Shown: one piece after another, positions 46,500-60,291 of the stretch
How the letters are laid out: each line of letters begins with the position of its first letter
How positions within the stretch are numbered: the first letter of the stretch is position 1
From: Leuctra nigra
Taxonomy: Eukaryota > Arthropoda > Insecta > Plecoptera > Leuctridae
Assembly (NCBI GenBank): GCA_934045905.1
Contig: OW203767.1
Span: forward strand, 12,341,073 to 12,405,072
DNA length: 64,000 bases
Direction: 5' to 3'
The notes under the pieces: generated by a model
Seen by the model: only the letters and a program-made list of their open reading frames with translations
Databases searched by the model: none
Told to the model about the DNA's origin: nothing
Program-made: the position numbers and the translations under genes

Positions 46500-49400
46500 C
46501 ATCAGACGGCTTCAAACAAACGTCTGTGTGCACATGGCGTAATAGATGCTATGTTTGTGCGCTTTTTAATTGATGATGGTGGATTGGGTTTTGGGGTTAT
46601 ATATGGTGAAGTTTATTTTTATTGTTTTGATTGAAGAGGTTCAGTTACGATATTTCTATTTCAACGTAATTTTGTTTCATAATAGTTTATTAGTAGGGAG
46701 CTAATTTAATATGTTAAAAAGCCATACAATTAAATTTAAAGATGAAAGTATAAAGATTATAAAGATGATGACATAAACGCAATAAACATTTATCAAATTA
46801 ATAAGAATGTGTATTTAAGAAAGTGAAAAAGTAATAATTAAAAAAATTATTAATGACCATTAGACATATTTGAAATTTTTTGATAATTTTCGAAAATTAC
46901 CAGGTTCATTTCATTATTAAATTTTTTGTTTAAGACTTTTTTTTATGTAAACTAATTAGTCAATTATGCTTTAAACCTGTACAAAGAGATCAATTTAAAA
47001 GTAACTAAAAAAACTAATTGCCTAATCTAATTAAAATTCTTACTTGTGATCGAAGAAAGCATTGAAGCAGAGTGTAATTCACCAGCAAGAAAAGAGAATA
47101 GCATTCTACACAAGTTAAAATCTATTATTCAGAATCAATTTGCCTCTTCTTACGTAGAGTACCTATTGTTAAAGATTATTTTCTTGTATCTAGATGCAAG
47201 CAATTAGTTTGGATTCAAGCTTTGAACTACAAAGCTCAATGTTTTGACTGCATACTAATTGATCGTGATTATTATTGAAGCATCAAGACATAAATCACCA
47301 GGAATAAGAAAACATAAATTCAATAACATAATTTGAATAATGTATTGAGTAAAAACGATTATTCTTGAAGAATTCTGGTTAAAACGTGTTTCATTAATTA
47401 GAGCAGATTTTGGTTCAATACATTTAGTATTGATTAAAAATAATTGTAATAGATTGATTGATAATTGATTCATAAATGATTCGTGTAACACGAACGTTTT
47501 TTGATGTGTAATAAAACGATTCGTTTATCGAACATTTCCTGATCTAAACATTTTGTTTATGAATATTGATCAACAAGAGCGAACACACCTATCAACTAGT
47601 TTAAATGACCCCCGTTACGTAAATTTAATAGCCATATTCTTTAGAAAACTATTTTACAAAGTGCCGTTTCTTGACGTAAGCTTCATTGTGCCACTAAAAC
47701 CAAGGCATTGTGTCAAAATATTTGATAACAGACTTTTTACAGATGTTTTATGTGAAACTTTATAGCAATTTATCATAGAAATATTTTAATTGCGCGCATA
47801 AACATAGATATTATAGTTTATCTCACATGCAAAACAACATTCCTGATGATGGCAAACTAGATCCAGAAAGTAACGTTAATGTAAGGGTTAACTCTTAATT
47901 TTTAACATCAGCCGGTAATGTCAATGAACTTGTCCTTCCTTCTAGGAAATTATGCGTGTAACTAAATCAAGTCTAAACCAAGGTCTCACTAAGTGGTCAT
48001 TTGTAGTTGGAAAAATGAACAGGAAATATTTCGTGAAGTATAATTTTGTTTTGTTACAGATGCTACTTTCCCAGCGTTGAAATTAATTAAGTCATGCAAA
48101 CGCATCTTTGAGACAGCGTCTTATTTCTTGAGTTCAGTGTGCAAAAGAAATCGAAATGCCGCATAATTGTTTCGCACAAATTTTGCACATTCGTCATCTT
48201 ATTCCATAAAATTTTTAAATTACGTAGTGCATGTGTTCCGTTCAAACCCTTGAATTATTACAATACAATTAGGAATATAATTTATATTTATTTGTTCATT
48301 CATGAGCACAATTAAAACATTATCAACTTTTGTTGATAAAGAGTTTAAAGTATACATGGGGAATTATATGTTTAGACTTGGGATATTACCTACTCGGAAA
48401 TTTTCGAGTCCCGTAGTAAGAAGGAGTTATGGAAAAATATCTTCGCACATTATTTTCTAATCATTCAAAACAATTTTAATTGATAACTAGAATTAAAAGT
48501 CCCTGCAAAATTATTTTAGTATGCCGATTGTTTTTAAACAAGCCTTCACATTATTTTTAAATTTTAGTGTCTTTCGATTTCTGTCCTTTTTATTGTCCGA
48601 AACCGACTTGAAAAAGGTGTAATTTTTTAATCTGTCAACTATTTGACACGTGCCTAATGCTACAAATTAACTTCTAAATTCCTTACTTCTTTCATCAACT
48701 AAAACGTTCCTTGAATGATATTAGCAAAAACATAATTAATTGTAAGTAGAGTCATGCTTTGGTTCCAGAGAGATGGTTTTAGAAAGCAAAAAGCCAAACA
48801 TTTCTTCCAACTAGCGCCTGAATTAAGGTCGACAAATGAATGAGGATTTCCAACAAATTCTTATCTAAGCTTCAACCATAGAGCTATGCTTCACGTTTTT
48901 CATGTTCACTGTCAAGGTTAAGATACGGAGTGGTCAAAAGAGCGCAACGATTGACATCATATTTCGACATACAAGACCCCCCGAATATAATGATACTAAG
49001 AGGTTTATTTAGAGCTCTTGTACATGTATGGTCTTATATAACCACAAGGGCATAACCGTGTAATGTATGGAAATATTAGTGAAGTGTGAAGGCTTACATA
49101 AGAAGTTTACCTAGGGACAAATTTGGGTTAAGCCAACAATGAAATATAATTGAATCAAAAAATTATTACTATGAATTAAATTTTAAATCTATTATTTCTT
49201 GCATTCATGAATTGAAATGTAAATGGAACTGTAAATAATATGTATTTGATCAAAGAACGTTTGAAGAAAGGTTTATAATGCTTATAGAAATCAACCATGC
49301 AGACAAAGTAACAATGTGACTGATTCCTCCTGCATAAAAAGTAATCTGTCACTTTATGTCACTGCGGGATTTTATTTTCTCAATCTCGTATAGGTAATAT

Positions 49401-52220
49401 CTTCTTCTCAAGTGATCATAATAAGTTTTCAATTGTCTTCAAAGTATGAAGAAAAATTTAACACTGCCAGTATTGGAAAACATTCTCCTTTCCGTTCTTT
49501 ACGTTTACAATAACACACGTTTGAATTGTGTTCCAATTCTCTCCCATGATATATGGTTATTAATATCTGCACCAATTTTTTTGAAGATCTGAGGTACCTA
49601 CAACCCAATTAGACCTACATTATAAAATCGTCACAAGATTCGAAACTGGGGTAACTTTAAATTTCCTCAGTTTATTAGTTTTGGTATTTATTCTAATTTT
49701 ATTAATCATTATACTAGCAAAACTATCTATTTAATTAAATATATAAGGATTATAAGGATATATGGAGTAAATTGTAATAAGCCATCTAGAAGGTGATTGA
49801 TCAACAGTTAATTTTCCTCAAAATTATCTTACTATCTTCTGAAAACTACTTTCCTTTTCCAAACTGTCACATTATACATTAAAATTAAATTACATATAGA
49901 CAATATAACACTACAATTTGGGCCCAATAGTTATCAAAATCCCACCGGTCTTATAACTTATAAATAAACTTGTAATTGATTCATTGAGCCTTGAAGCATC
50001 ATACAGCCACTATTAATCTCTGTACACGCCAAGAGTCAGCCATTAGCCTAGGTCAAGAAAACGTCTTCTTGTAAAAACCGACATTTTATTACTCCAGCTG
50101 ATATCAAGTCTGAGTTTAATGCAACTTGTTTTCTGACCTGGATTCAAGGGAACTCCCCTAAAACATCGCATGACCAAGAATTTCATCTCCAGAAGATTCT
50201 GAACCTGATAACAGCCGAAATAGTTACAGTGAAGAGAGTTGCGAAGCACACTTGTTGCATTCAAGAAATTTGGACGAAATAATGTCACAGGCCTCATTAA
50301 CAAGTTCATAAAACGTCACTAACTGATTGACGATGTAATGACTCTTCGCTGAATGACTCGACTCTGTTATTGTTAAAGTGATTATTGCATTACAGGTCAA
50401 ATAATATAATCACACCCTTTAATATATTTTGTATTTATATTTTTCACATAATAAAATTGTGTATGTCATGCGCACAACTGTTTCAATCTGGATTTGACAT
50501 GTCTATATAGTTATTACTTCTTGTTTAATGTCATGTGTTAATTATTCTCTCAGATGAAATTTTGTAATAATTGTTGCAATATTTTTTTGTTTACCCTACT
50601 GATAAGCTCCTTTGGAGCTTGTAGGATTTTTTATGTTGCAAAAAACGACGTAACGGATCAGTCCTATTTGTCACAAAAGATTAATTAAAATCCTGTTCGT
50701 TTACAATTAATTTCTAGCAAGATTGGTTTCTTGGTTTTATGGACAATTAATTTATTTGCATTCCTCTTTGCTGATGGATAATCTGGGAGAAAATCTGTGG
50801 CCAAGGTCTTCCATGCACTTTCAAAGCTTTTACTGAACGCGTTCACTAAGCCTTTTCCTAGTTTGGTCATCCATGTCATGTGGTATCCCGAGTGACAGTC
50901 CAGTGAGCTGCGAACTGAGCAAACTATTGATAAACAAGTTTAGTATTTTTACGATATTAGCTTTAAAATAATTATTTTATAAGCATATTTATCAACATAA
51001 AAAATAAAAGTGACCATAAACCAGTAATGTTAATTGTAACAAGATTATGTTAACAAAATATTTCACTATAATTTAATAAAATTATAGATAATATTCTTGA
51101 TATTTCAACCGCTAAACCAATAAATCATTTTATCCTCTTACATTTTACCGCTAACGCAAGCTTCGATTCACATCATTCTTAATTGAACTGGATCAATTAA
51201 ACCAGTGCGCAATTTAGACGTCAATAAATGTTCACTGGTTGATTAGTCGAAAGTACGCATGAACTTTCATTTTGTCCACGAGTAGTTTAGCACGTAACCT
51301 TCGAAAAATTTGGACCAGAAATTGACTTGCATCTGGGCTCATCAGAAGACACATGTCGTTCTTAGCTATCAATTTAAACAAGATAATTACTATCTTATGG
51401 CTGTCTTGTCTACAATTTTAGTTTCACTTTGGTCATCCTAGAAATCATCAGATCCAAGGGAATTATGTATTTGGAGATATGTATTACTTTCAATTACGTT
51501 TTCAAAATAAAATGTGTATATATAATATGTTTTCATATCCCAATAAAGGCAGTTTAACAATTGCCTTGTTAAAAGTATAAACAACAAAATAAATACATTT
51601 TTATTCAAATTTTAACGATCATTACCAAACTCTGATTAGAATGGAATCAACTTCTATCTATTCAACATATTTGTATCTACTTTTTTCTTCTATCGAAAAT
51701 AATGATGTCATGCCACTTTCATATTTAAATACTAATTTAATTGACAGTTTATCGAAACTTCAGGCATATAAAATAGCGTAAATAAAATATAAACTTGCAA
51801 ATTAAATGGAATCGCTAAAAGGCAGACATACTCTTATAGATTGAAGACAAACAAAATTAAAAATGTCCTAAAATGTCCTAAACACGAACACCAATAAAAT
51901 GGTTTCAACTTTTCGCTTTTTAATGTACCTAACAGCCACATTACGACAAATTATATGGAAATGAAGGATAGACGCAAATTTGCAACAATGGATTTACTTC
52001 TCCTTTTCATTATTATCTCGGAATTCAATCTGCATTATACACATTGTCTAACAATTAGCAATTGAATTCGCACAGAAGAATCTGAGAAATTCCCATTCTC
52101 CATTTCTTCATTAGTTTAACACAGGCATTGATTAGCTAACCCAGTAATTAGTCAACACATAACAGGTGACGAGACCTTGGGCAAGAGGTAAAGGTCGCCT
52201 AAATTCACTCTGACAACGGT
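46500..52220. other. Gene-poor AT-rich region
   Basis: About 5.7 kb without a recognisable domain. The 64-codon minus-strand frame at 50685-50879 and others are short and isolated. Confidence 0.4.
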
Positions 52221-52232
52221 AAAATCATGTGT

Positions 52233-52262
52233 AAGAGAGAGAAAGAGAGAGAGAGAGAGAGG
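52233..52262 (+). repeat. GA microsatellite
   Basis: About 30 bases of GA dinucleotide repeat with one AA interruption. Confidence 0.85.
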
Positions 52263-52347
52263 AATAGCCGCCTCAGAGTGACACAGTTTTAAACAGCAGA
52301 ATTAATTGTGTGTGGTAAAAAAGTGGCACAAGTTGAGACTAGTTTAC

Positions 52348-52390
52348 CGACTGAGCGGCGAGTCGGTGTAGTAGTTGATGGCAGCGCTAC
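52348..52390 (-). other. Possible 43-base internal exon of an unidentified minus-strand gene
   Basis: A GC-rich segment in AT-rich surroundings. It is bounded on the minus strand by the acceptor CACACCTGCAG and the donor CTCAGTCG/GTAAAC. Read from phase 1 it encodes SAAINYYTDSPLSR and leaves in phase 2. No partner exons were found. Confidence 0.25.
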
Positions 52391-52661
52391 CTGCAGGTGT
52401 GTGAAGGAACTTATTGGTGGTTAGTTGGAGTTACGAGATGTAGATGGCGATGGGTAGATTTAGTCTTGTAAAGCCCATGAATCAACATTTTTATATATGA
52501 TTTAAAATCAATTTATTCCAGAATCGAATTTGTTTCAAGTCAGTAAATGGCAAAACACATGAAAATAATAATCGAAGGAAATAATTGCTGGTTTCGGATA
52601 CATTGTTAATTTATCCCCGATAAAGATATTCACATCCCCTCGGCCATCGTAGTCTTCCCTG

Positions 52662-52850
52662 CTATTCACCCACTCCATCTTCATCCACTCCATATTCATC
52701 CACTCTATATTCATCCTCGCCTATTCATCCACTCCTAGTCATCCACTCCCATTCATCCACTCCTATTCATCCACTCCTAGTCATCCACTCCTAGTCATCC
52801 ACTCCCATTCATCCACTCCTATTCATCCACTCCTATTCATCCACCCTCTT
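52662..52850 (+). repeat. Minisatellite, 14-bp unit
   Basis: Roughly a dozen imperfect copies of TATTCATCCACTCC, with variants TAGTCATCCACTCC and CATTCATCCACTCC. Confidence 0.9.
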
Positions 52851-53743
52851 GATCCACTCCTCTGCTTCGTCCCATCGGCTTCTCAGTCTCGTCTTTCCAC
52901 TAATTTATTTTGATTTGAACATCTTCCTCTTGACCTCTTCTCTCTTCTTACTTCATACACATTTTTTTGTAGTTATCAAGCAGATTCTTCCGTTCTCGCA
53001 ATTTGGCATTATTTTGTGGTGCGTGTAACTGCATCAATTTAGCGTGAAACAATTTTTATATGTATATATAGGTACATATATTGTTTAGGTAATTTTGTTT
53101 CCTTTAATTAATTAACTTCATTCATATTTATAGGTAAATAAGTAATTTTACAAAAATAGGATATATCTGCCTATAAAATGGGACATGATGGGACAAACCC
53201 CTTGTAAAAGTAGGTCCACGAGTTTGGGTGTAGAAATGCGCAGTGTATCTCTCCGCGCACAAAGTAGACCAGTACCACCTTGCTTTACTTTTCTATTGAA
53301 ACTGAAGTGGACATTCAGACAATTGTTCGTGGACCCATCAATAATTTCACTTGGACTGAACAGATTGTATTCAATGTCATCTTTTGTTCAATCCATGTTT
53401 AATTACAAAAATAAAAATACGTAGGCATAGGCGAGGGAAGTGGTGCTATTGTATGAACTAGCTTAAGCGAATTAGATGTTTATTAAAACTAAAAGTTTTA
53501 TTTGTTTTGATGATATTACAGATGACCTAATCTAGTTTTGTTTTTAAGTAGTATTAATTGCATGAGTGAAAAACTCATTTATAATGTAATGAATTTTGAT
53601 CAAAACGTTTTAGTTTTGTGAATTTGTGTCTGCCCATTGTTCTATCACATTTAAATATATTCAGGTAAAGTAAAATAATGGCTTGTTTTTGGAGTAACAT
53701 TTTACCAGGAACTGCATTATCAGGAAGTGTCAGAGTAATTGTA

Positions 53744-56083
53744 CCCAGAAAAAACACTCCGTGTAAAAATACCAGCCAAGTCTCTTTAACTATAAAAAAA
53801 AATAGAAGAAATCTAAAAATTCAGCACTGAAAAGGAGTGATATCAAAAAAGGAGCCAAGTCAACGAATTTTCCAAATTTTAATCGTACCATTGAAATAAA
53901 AATATCGACCCCCGAGAAATACTTAAAAAAAGGACTTGGCGCATCGTTTTTTTAAAGACACTTTTCTATCCTAAAAGTATAGGAAGAACTCTACAAGTAT
54001 ATTTTCCTGAGTATATCACATTCATTATCGACGAATCATACTACGTTTTAATATAACTAGTACTCTTACCTACTGGCAGTTTTGGTATTTTGTCAATATT
54101 CAGAGGAAATAAACGGATAAACGAATAACGAATAAACGGAAGCGGCCTAGTCTATTCGTTATTGCCACTATTTCTAGGGTCATATTAATCAATCATACTT
54201 CTCAATATCGTGACTGAGGGAAATAGCGAAAGCGCTCATTACAAGAAGGCCGTCAATGAGATTTGTATAAGTGACTAGTGCACTGAGCCATGCTGCTCAA
54301 ATAATTACTGACTAGATTTTTATCTAAAGTAATACGTTATGTAATTTATGAATTTTTTTGGTATAAAATGTTAATTAATAGCAATTAATTACACGGCGAG
54401 AAGGTTCCAAGTATAATGCTGTAGTAGGTATGTTGATGTACCCACAAAACTATAGGTACCTACCAATCACAAACACAACTGTTCTGTATTTATTGCTTGT
54501 AAGACAATGCTATGTTTCTTTGCGTACTTATATTTAAATTTAACATATTTTACAGAATGTTCAATATTTAATTTGAAAGTTTTGTCCCAATTTTTCTAGG
54601 CATTTCTGAACTACGTAGTATGTGAGTGGCTTAAGCTTAAGAATAGAAAAATGTCTTTAAAAAAACGATGCGCCAAGTCCTTTTTTTAAGTATTTCTCGG
54701 GGGTTGATATTTTTATTTCAATGGTACGATTAAAATTTGGAAAATTCGTTGACTTGGCTCCTTTTTTGATATCACTCCTTTTCAGTGCTGAATTTTTAGA
54801 TTTCTTCTATTTTTTTTTATAGTTAAAGAGACTTGGCTGGTATTTTTACACGGAGTGTTTTTTCTGGGATATCACTTCTTTTGTTAGTTTATACATACAG
54901 CTTGTAGCACATGTCCGAGCAGGGACTAATTTCTTTAAAAAAATACGCCTCAACCGATTTGGTTACTATGAAAAGTTGCGTTTGGTATAAGATGACAATG
55001 ATTATCCAAGAAGAATAGCTTAAGTTTCGTTATAATCGATCCAGCCGTTTTCGATACATGACGTCACTTCCGGTTTTGAAATAGCGGCCGAATTCCGGTA
55101 TAGGTAATAAGAAAACAATCTAGTTTTATCTAGTTGATACCTTCATGAACGACCATCTGAATTCCTAATCCCTATATTTCCGTAAAATCGGTCATGCCGT
55201 TTGTAATATATGACGTCACTTCCGGTTTCATTTAGTGGTTCCTGCCGCCATTTCCGGTACCATTAATTTATTTATTCATTTTTCACAATTGATTTTTCAA
55301 ATAAATAGCAGAATGAATACGCAGGAGCTAGTTCAGTTGCAATCGGTACAGGCGTTTTAGATATATGACGTCACTTCCGGTTTCAGGAATGGCGGCCGAG
55401 AACACTGCTACCTTGAATATATAAATTGTATTGTCTATGTTACAATGTAAGTTAATTATGTACGTATTTTAAGTATAATTTGTTGAAATAAGTTAAATAT
55501 TGCGTATTTATGACGTCACTTCCGGTTTAGAAAATAAGAAAATAATATTTTTTTTATTGATACTTCATATAGATGACCATCTAAATCGAATGGCGCTAAT
55601 TTCGTTCTAATCGGTCCAGACGTTTTTGAGTTATGACGTCACTTCCGGTTTAAAAATGGCGGCACAAAAAATCACAAGAGGCAAGGTATCATCAGACGCC
55701 AAAAGTGCATATGTGGTAAAAGTTTCAGGTCGATCGGTTTAGCCGTTTAGGCTGTGGCGGTGATAGCAACGTTTCCTGATATCATCTTCAGAATCAGAAA
55801 GTGGTGTAATTTCACTGTTTTCTCGGCCCTCTAGCTCGCAAACGGCATAACATATTGTTCCCTAATTTGGTATATGTAGTGGGGTGGGCCATAGCTCGAA
55901 ATTAAGATATATCGCAACAATGTGAGATTTTCCAATTTTAAGATCCAGTAGGCCGAAAATGCCATGTTGTTGCTTACAGTAAAAGTGGTTGGTCTGCTCC
56001 TCAGTTTATTAGTCATTTACGGTATGTTGAGTGAGTGTGAGTGTACGGTACGACTTGGCTGGGTGGAGCGACCGCTCCACTAG
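53744..56083 (-). repeat. Composite fold-back repeat, long copy with CRE/ETS-like array
   Basis: The left part is a hairpin with arms of about 215 bp (53744-53960 and 54654-54867), starting CCCAGAAAAAACACTCCGTG and ending in its complement. The middle (55059-55650) holds five copies of ATGACGTCACTTCCGGTTT in units of about 120-155 bp. The right end carries the hairpin GTGGAGCGACCGCTCCAC before TAG. The repeat at 42.5-43.3 kb matches both ends in reverse. No transposase was found. Confidence 0.75.
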
Positions 56084-56721
56084 ATTACGAAGATGAGGGT
56101 ATTAGGGCGTTATTTCTGCCATGCGGGAACCAATTGTTTAGTGCACAATTCGCCTAGAAATGCCAGACAAATTGTGTGCCACATGCAATTGTCTGAGTTA
56201 TTATTGTAGGCCATACGTTAGAGGAACTTGCCCTTATTCAGGCTGTTAAGTAGAATTGTGTCTACTGTTTGTCTATAATTTTGTCTCTACATATTAACTC
56301 TACACTTAAAAAACCAATATGTTCATAAAAATAACAGCGACTGCAGAAATGCAGGAGTATAATTCAGATTTGAAGATGGCAAGAATAAAACTGGATTGAT
56401 CTGTCGAGAGGGAGATTCTGGAAAGACTCCTTCTTTCCGTCCCCTTTCCATCCATCCTTGACATCATCTCACAATCATCTTTATAAGCATTCCAAACGAG
56501 AATTATCCCATTGCAGATTCGACTATAAATTACATGAAACATATCATAGATGCATACCTATAGCAGCCTGTCCATCGCGAATTTGTTTACTAAAACGAAT
56601 TTTCTGCCTACTAGACATTCACCAATTTAAATTATTGTAAGATTTAAGCAGACAATGATTAGTTTGGTGGCACAGCTCCAATCAGATACTTGAAAGAGTT
56701 TAATCTAAAATTAGCAATCGG

Positions 56722-57242
56722 TAGAGCCAATATATATCAATATATACAAAAATACTTTTTCTTGAAATTACAAGTTCAAAAAACGTTTTCCTACATTTCA
56801 TTTTCAACTATATTTAAGTATAACAGACTCATTTAATGTCATGTAGTTTGCAACTCTAGTGCAACAATGAGTTTTCAATTATATGTTTTCAGAGGATGAA
56901 CAAAACTTTAACATGGGAAGTATAGGAAAATAACTTCGAATTTGGTTTATTAATTTTAAAATAGCACACGTTGGTATTGTTTTAAATTTTTTCCTGATAT
57001 GTTCATATGTCAACCATAATTAAAAATTTCGTTCAAATCTATCGCCACAAAAAATAGATCTTAGATATTTAGATCTAAGCCATTAGATAACATGGTGGAG
57101 ACAAATCAACTCAGAAACTGGACACGAGAAGTGTTTAATTTTTCAGGGATTGAGTTTTGCATGATTATCAATAAGTCACCAAAATTTCAAGTAAATCGGA
57201 AACATTGAGGTTATGGTGGTTCCACCTTAAGTTAAGGTGGTC
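56722..57242 (-). repeat. Dispersed repeat R2, copy 3
   Basis: Inverted relative to the 30.6-kb copy and closely similar to it over about 500 bp, including GTTTTCAGAGGATGAACAAA and AACATTGAGGTTATGGTGG. It ends CCACCTTAA. Confidence 0.65.
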
Positions 57243-57249
57243 TTTAACC

Positions 57250-58640
57250 TAATCTTGGTAATACATGGCCTAAGTCAACATTAATTTCACCACACATCTT
57301 TCCATGTTGGTATAGTCCGATTAAATCGACATTTACCACAAATCAGACCTCTCACAGTCCCACTTATCCACACCATTGGACTAATTAATCGTTGCACTCT
57401 TCACGAATAGCCAATCATTTGGCAATCCATATCGATGAATCGATTCCAATCACGTGATCGGCAGTATCGATCGGCGTGACGGCATGCGTGAATCTGTTTC
57501 ACGCATGGTCACGCATATCCGTGCAGGCGTCATTTGGGTACCAATGTCACCACTAACGGTACCCTCTCCGTGGAGCGATAGGGTATTGGTGAGGTATTGC
57601 TGGTGAAATGATAAGGATATTTGGGTTATTGTTACACATACTTTGTTAAGTTTAGCTGTTATCGCTTTGCTGCAGTTTTTAGTTTGAAATTAGACCAGAT
57701 TATACAAGGAAAGCGAAAAACAACTTTTATTTACGACTCATCATAAAAAAAAGATAAACGCAACATTATTATTTAATTCTGGATTCAAGCCCTGCCAATG
57801 TTTGAAGGCGTGACAAATATTGACAGCTTTCAGGGAAAATAATTATTTTTATTGATAATTCAATTCTTTTATAAATAATTGATTATTGATTATTATGCCT
57901 CCATTTTAGGCTGTCACATTAAATTATTGATAAAATAAACTGTTATGAAAATGGTATCATAAGTTTAATCATTTTCTGAAGTCACTGAAACTTTATTCAA
58001 GCTGGGGCAAAAAATTCCCAATGTTCATCAACCTTCCTTGCGATTACAATCTCCTAATCATCCCAATCATTCACACTTGTGTGAAGAATATTTCGATGAG
58101 TCTGTAAAACATAAAAACAAGAAGTTTCACTTACATTAGATTCCATCTGTGTCTTACATTCAAGACGCTAACTCAACTCATTGGGACAAGCGTTTCTGAG
58201 CATAATTATTATTATTCTATGAAAACAATAACAGGAAAAACAGTCATTTTAATAAAAGAAACGATAACAGACGCTGTCAGGACTCAATAGTACCACAATT
58301 ATGCTGAAAAAAATCGGACAATTGAGGTTCGCCTTTGGTATGAAGGAAAGTAAAATAATATGCAGGGAAAAGTTAGCAATAATTTTCCATATTAAACCTT
58401 GTGACGTATATGAGACACGGATGGAGGTTCTAAGTGTGATATATTTCCAATTCAACGTTTAAAATTCACCACCACATTCAGGACGTCAAAGTGTTTGCAC
58501 TCAATCTGTTTCATTCATCAGCCAAACGCTCTACGTGGTACGACAAATCCATGCCCCAAACAGTATTTTTTATGTCAGTGTCTCAAGTCCGTCCCCCACC
58601 ACGACGTTTTACCCTTATCACACATGCCCCCCACCACACC
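57250..58640. other. Upstream flank of the 272-aa Osiris gene
   Basis: AT-rich. A more GC-rich patch at 57420-57580 contains the repeated word TCACGCAT. No open frame of note. Confidence 0.4.
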
Positions 58641-58654
58641 GTCCCGATCCCCGC

Positions 58655-58690
58655 ATATAAGCTAACTGTCACATTGATTAAGTACTCATT
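58655..58690 (+). promoter_or_regulatory. Core promoter of the 272-aa Osiris gene
   Basis: CATATAAG at 58654-58661, with an initiator-like CTCATT whose A at 58688 is 32 bases downstream of the first T of the TATA box. This predicts a 45-base leader before the ATG at 58733. Confidence 0.55.
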
Positions 58691-58732
58691 TACGTTTGGG
58701 GTTCGGTTGAGGATTGACGAATTCGCTCTAAG

Positions 58733-60247
58733 ATGGCGCGTCTTGTGGTTTGGTTTTGTTTTCTGGGAGTGATTGCGATGTGTTGTGGGAGTGAACTTCC
58801 CAAGGACGACGTCGACGCTCGGGAGTTTGCGACGCCGACGACGTCCGCCGCCGACCTGATCAAGAGGGTGTATTACGAATGTCTGCAGAAAGGTTCGATT
58901 TCTTGTGTGAAACCAAAAGTGTTGGCGTTTTTAAGTACGGCGATGAAGAAGGAGCATATTCAGATTACTGAAGATTTGACGATTGATAGGATTGAAGGAA
59001 GTCGGGCGGCTGATATCGAGGTGAGTGATAATTTTAGTTTTAATGGCTTACTTTTAAAGTTTTATCATTGTGGTTTATGATTGACCCCTATTTCGTGTAA
59101 ATAATTGACATGAATTCAATTTTAAAACATTCGTGCATAGGTTTGATAAGAAAGTAAACATTTGATAAGTAACAAAAATCAATAGTTTGCTAGAATTGCA
59201 ATTGAAGGATGTGGGTGTGTAAAGGCTTTATAGTGTGCTAAAAATTAACCTATATAGGTGTAAAGACAAAGTAATTGGTTATACTTTCCGAAATATTAGT
59301 TAATTTGAGTCATTAGATACCATTGAGATATTATTAAATATAATCGAAAAATGTCTAAAAGTAAAATGTGTAAATACAAAAAAAACAATTCAAATCGTTT
59401 TATTGAAATGACATATATAGCTGATAGAACACGCCATTAATTTACGTAGGCTATCTATATCTAAAAATATAGATCCAAATAAAATCAATTGTTTGATGAG
59501 TACAAATAAAAATACTTATTATTAAGGAAATCGATCGGTACTGTTTACGGTAAAGATAACTTTCTGTTATAAATCGTTGTTTTATTTTAATTAACATGTA
59601 AAAAATTATATTGACCTACTTAAATTATTGAGCTCATCCCACATACATTCAACAGCTTTCCAAAAACCTCTTCATTCAATAAATGCATGTGAATTTCCGA
59701 AAAATTCGAGTAAGATATTGTTCTATGTGTATCAGCTATAAGAATACATTTTAAAATCTTAAAAGAATAATATAATTAGGCCTCTCAAAAGCTAAACAAG
59801 CTAAGCCTTTTCAGAAAAGCTTTATTAATCAAGAGTTTTAATAGAACATTCCTGATTTTATTTTTTAATTTACATCAATAAGACAACACGGACACAATAG
59901 CATAAGAAAAATCCAGGAAACTACAATTCCAAATCTGAAAATAACCTTGAAATCTCAAGATAAGACTGAAGTGACTTGACCTGTTCTTGTCTTCTGACAG
60001 GATCATTTCGAGTATTGTTTTTGACGTGTTTTGTATTTGTGCGCAGTGGAACAGCGCAACTCCGCTCAGCGTGGAGGAGATCCTGGAACAGATCGACGAC
60101 TTCCTGGCCTCGCATCAGCTCAACCTGCGCATGCCCAAGGAGCTAGTGAACGGCGAGATGTTGGCGCTGGTGCCAAAGTTCCTCCTCCAGAACATCCCCT
60201 CCGAGATGACAGTACCGCTGAGCCAAGGCAGGAGCGACGAGAAGGGT

Positions 60248-60291
<44 letters not shown>

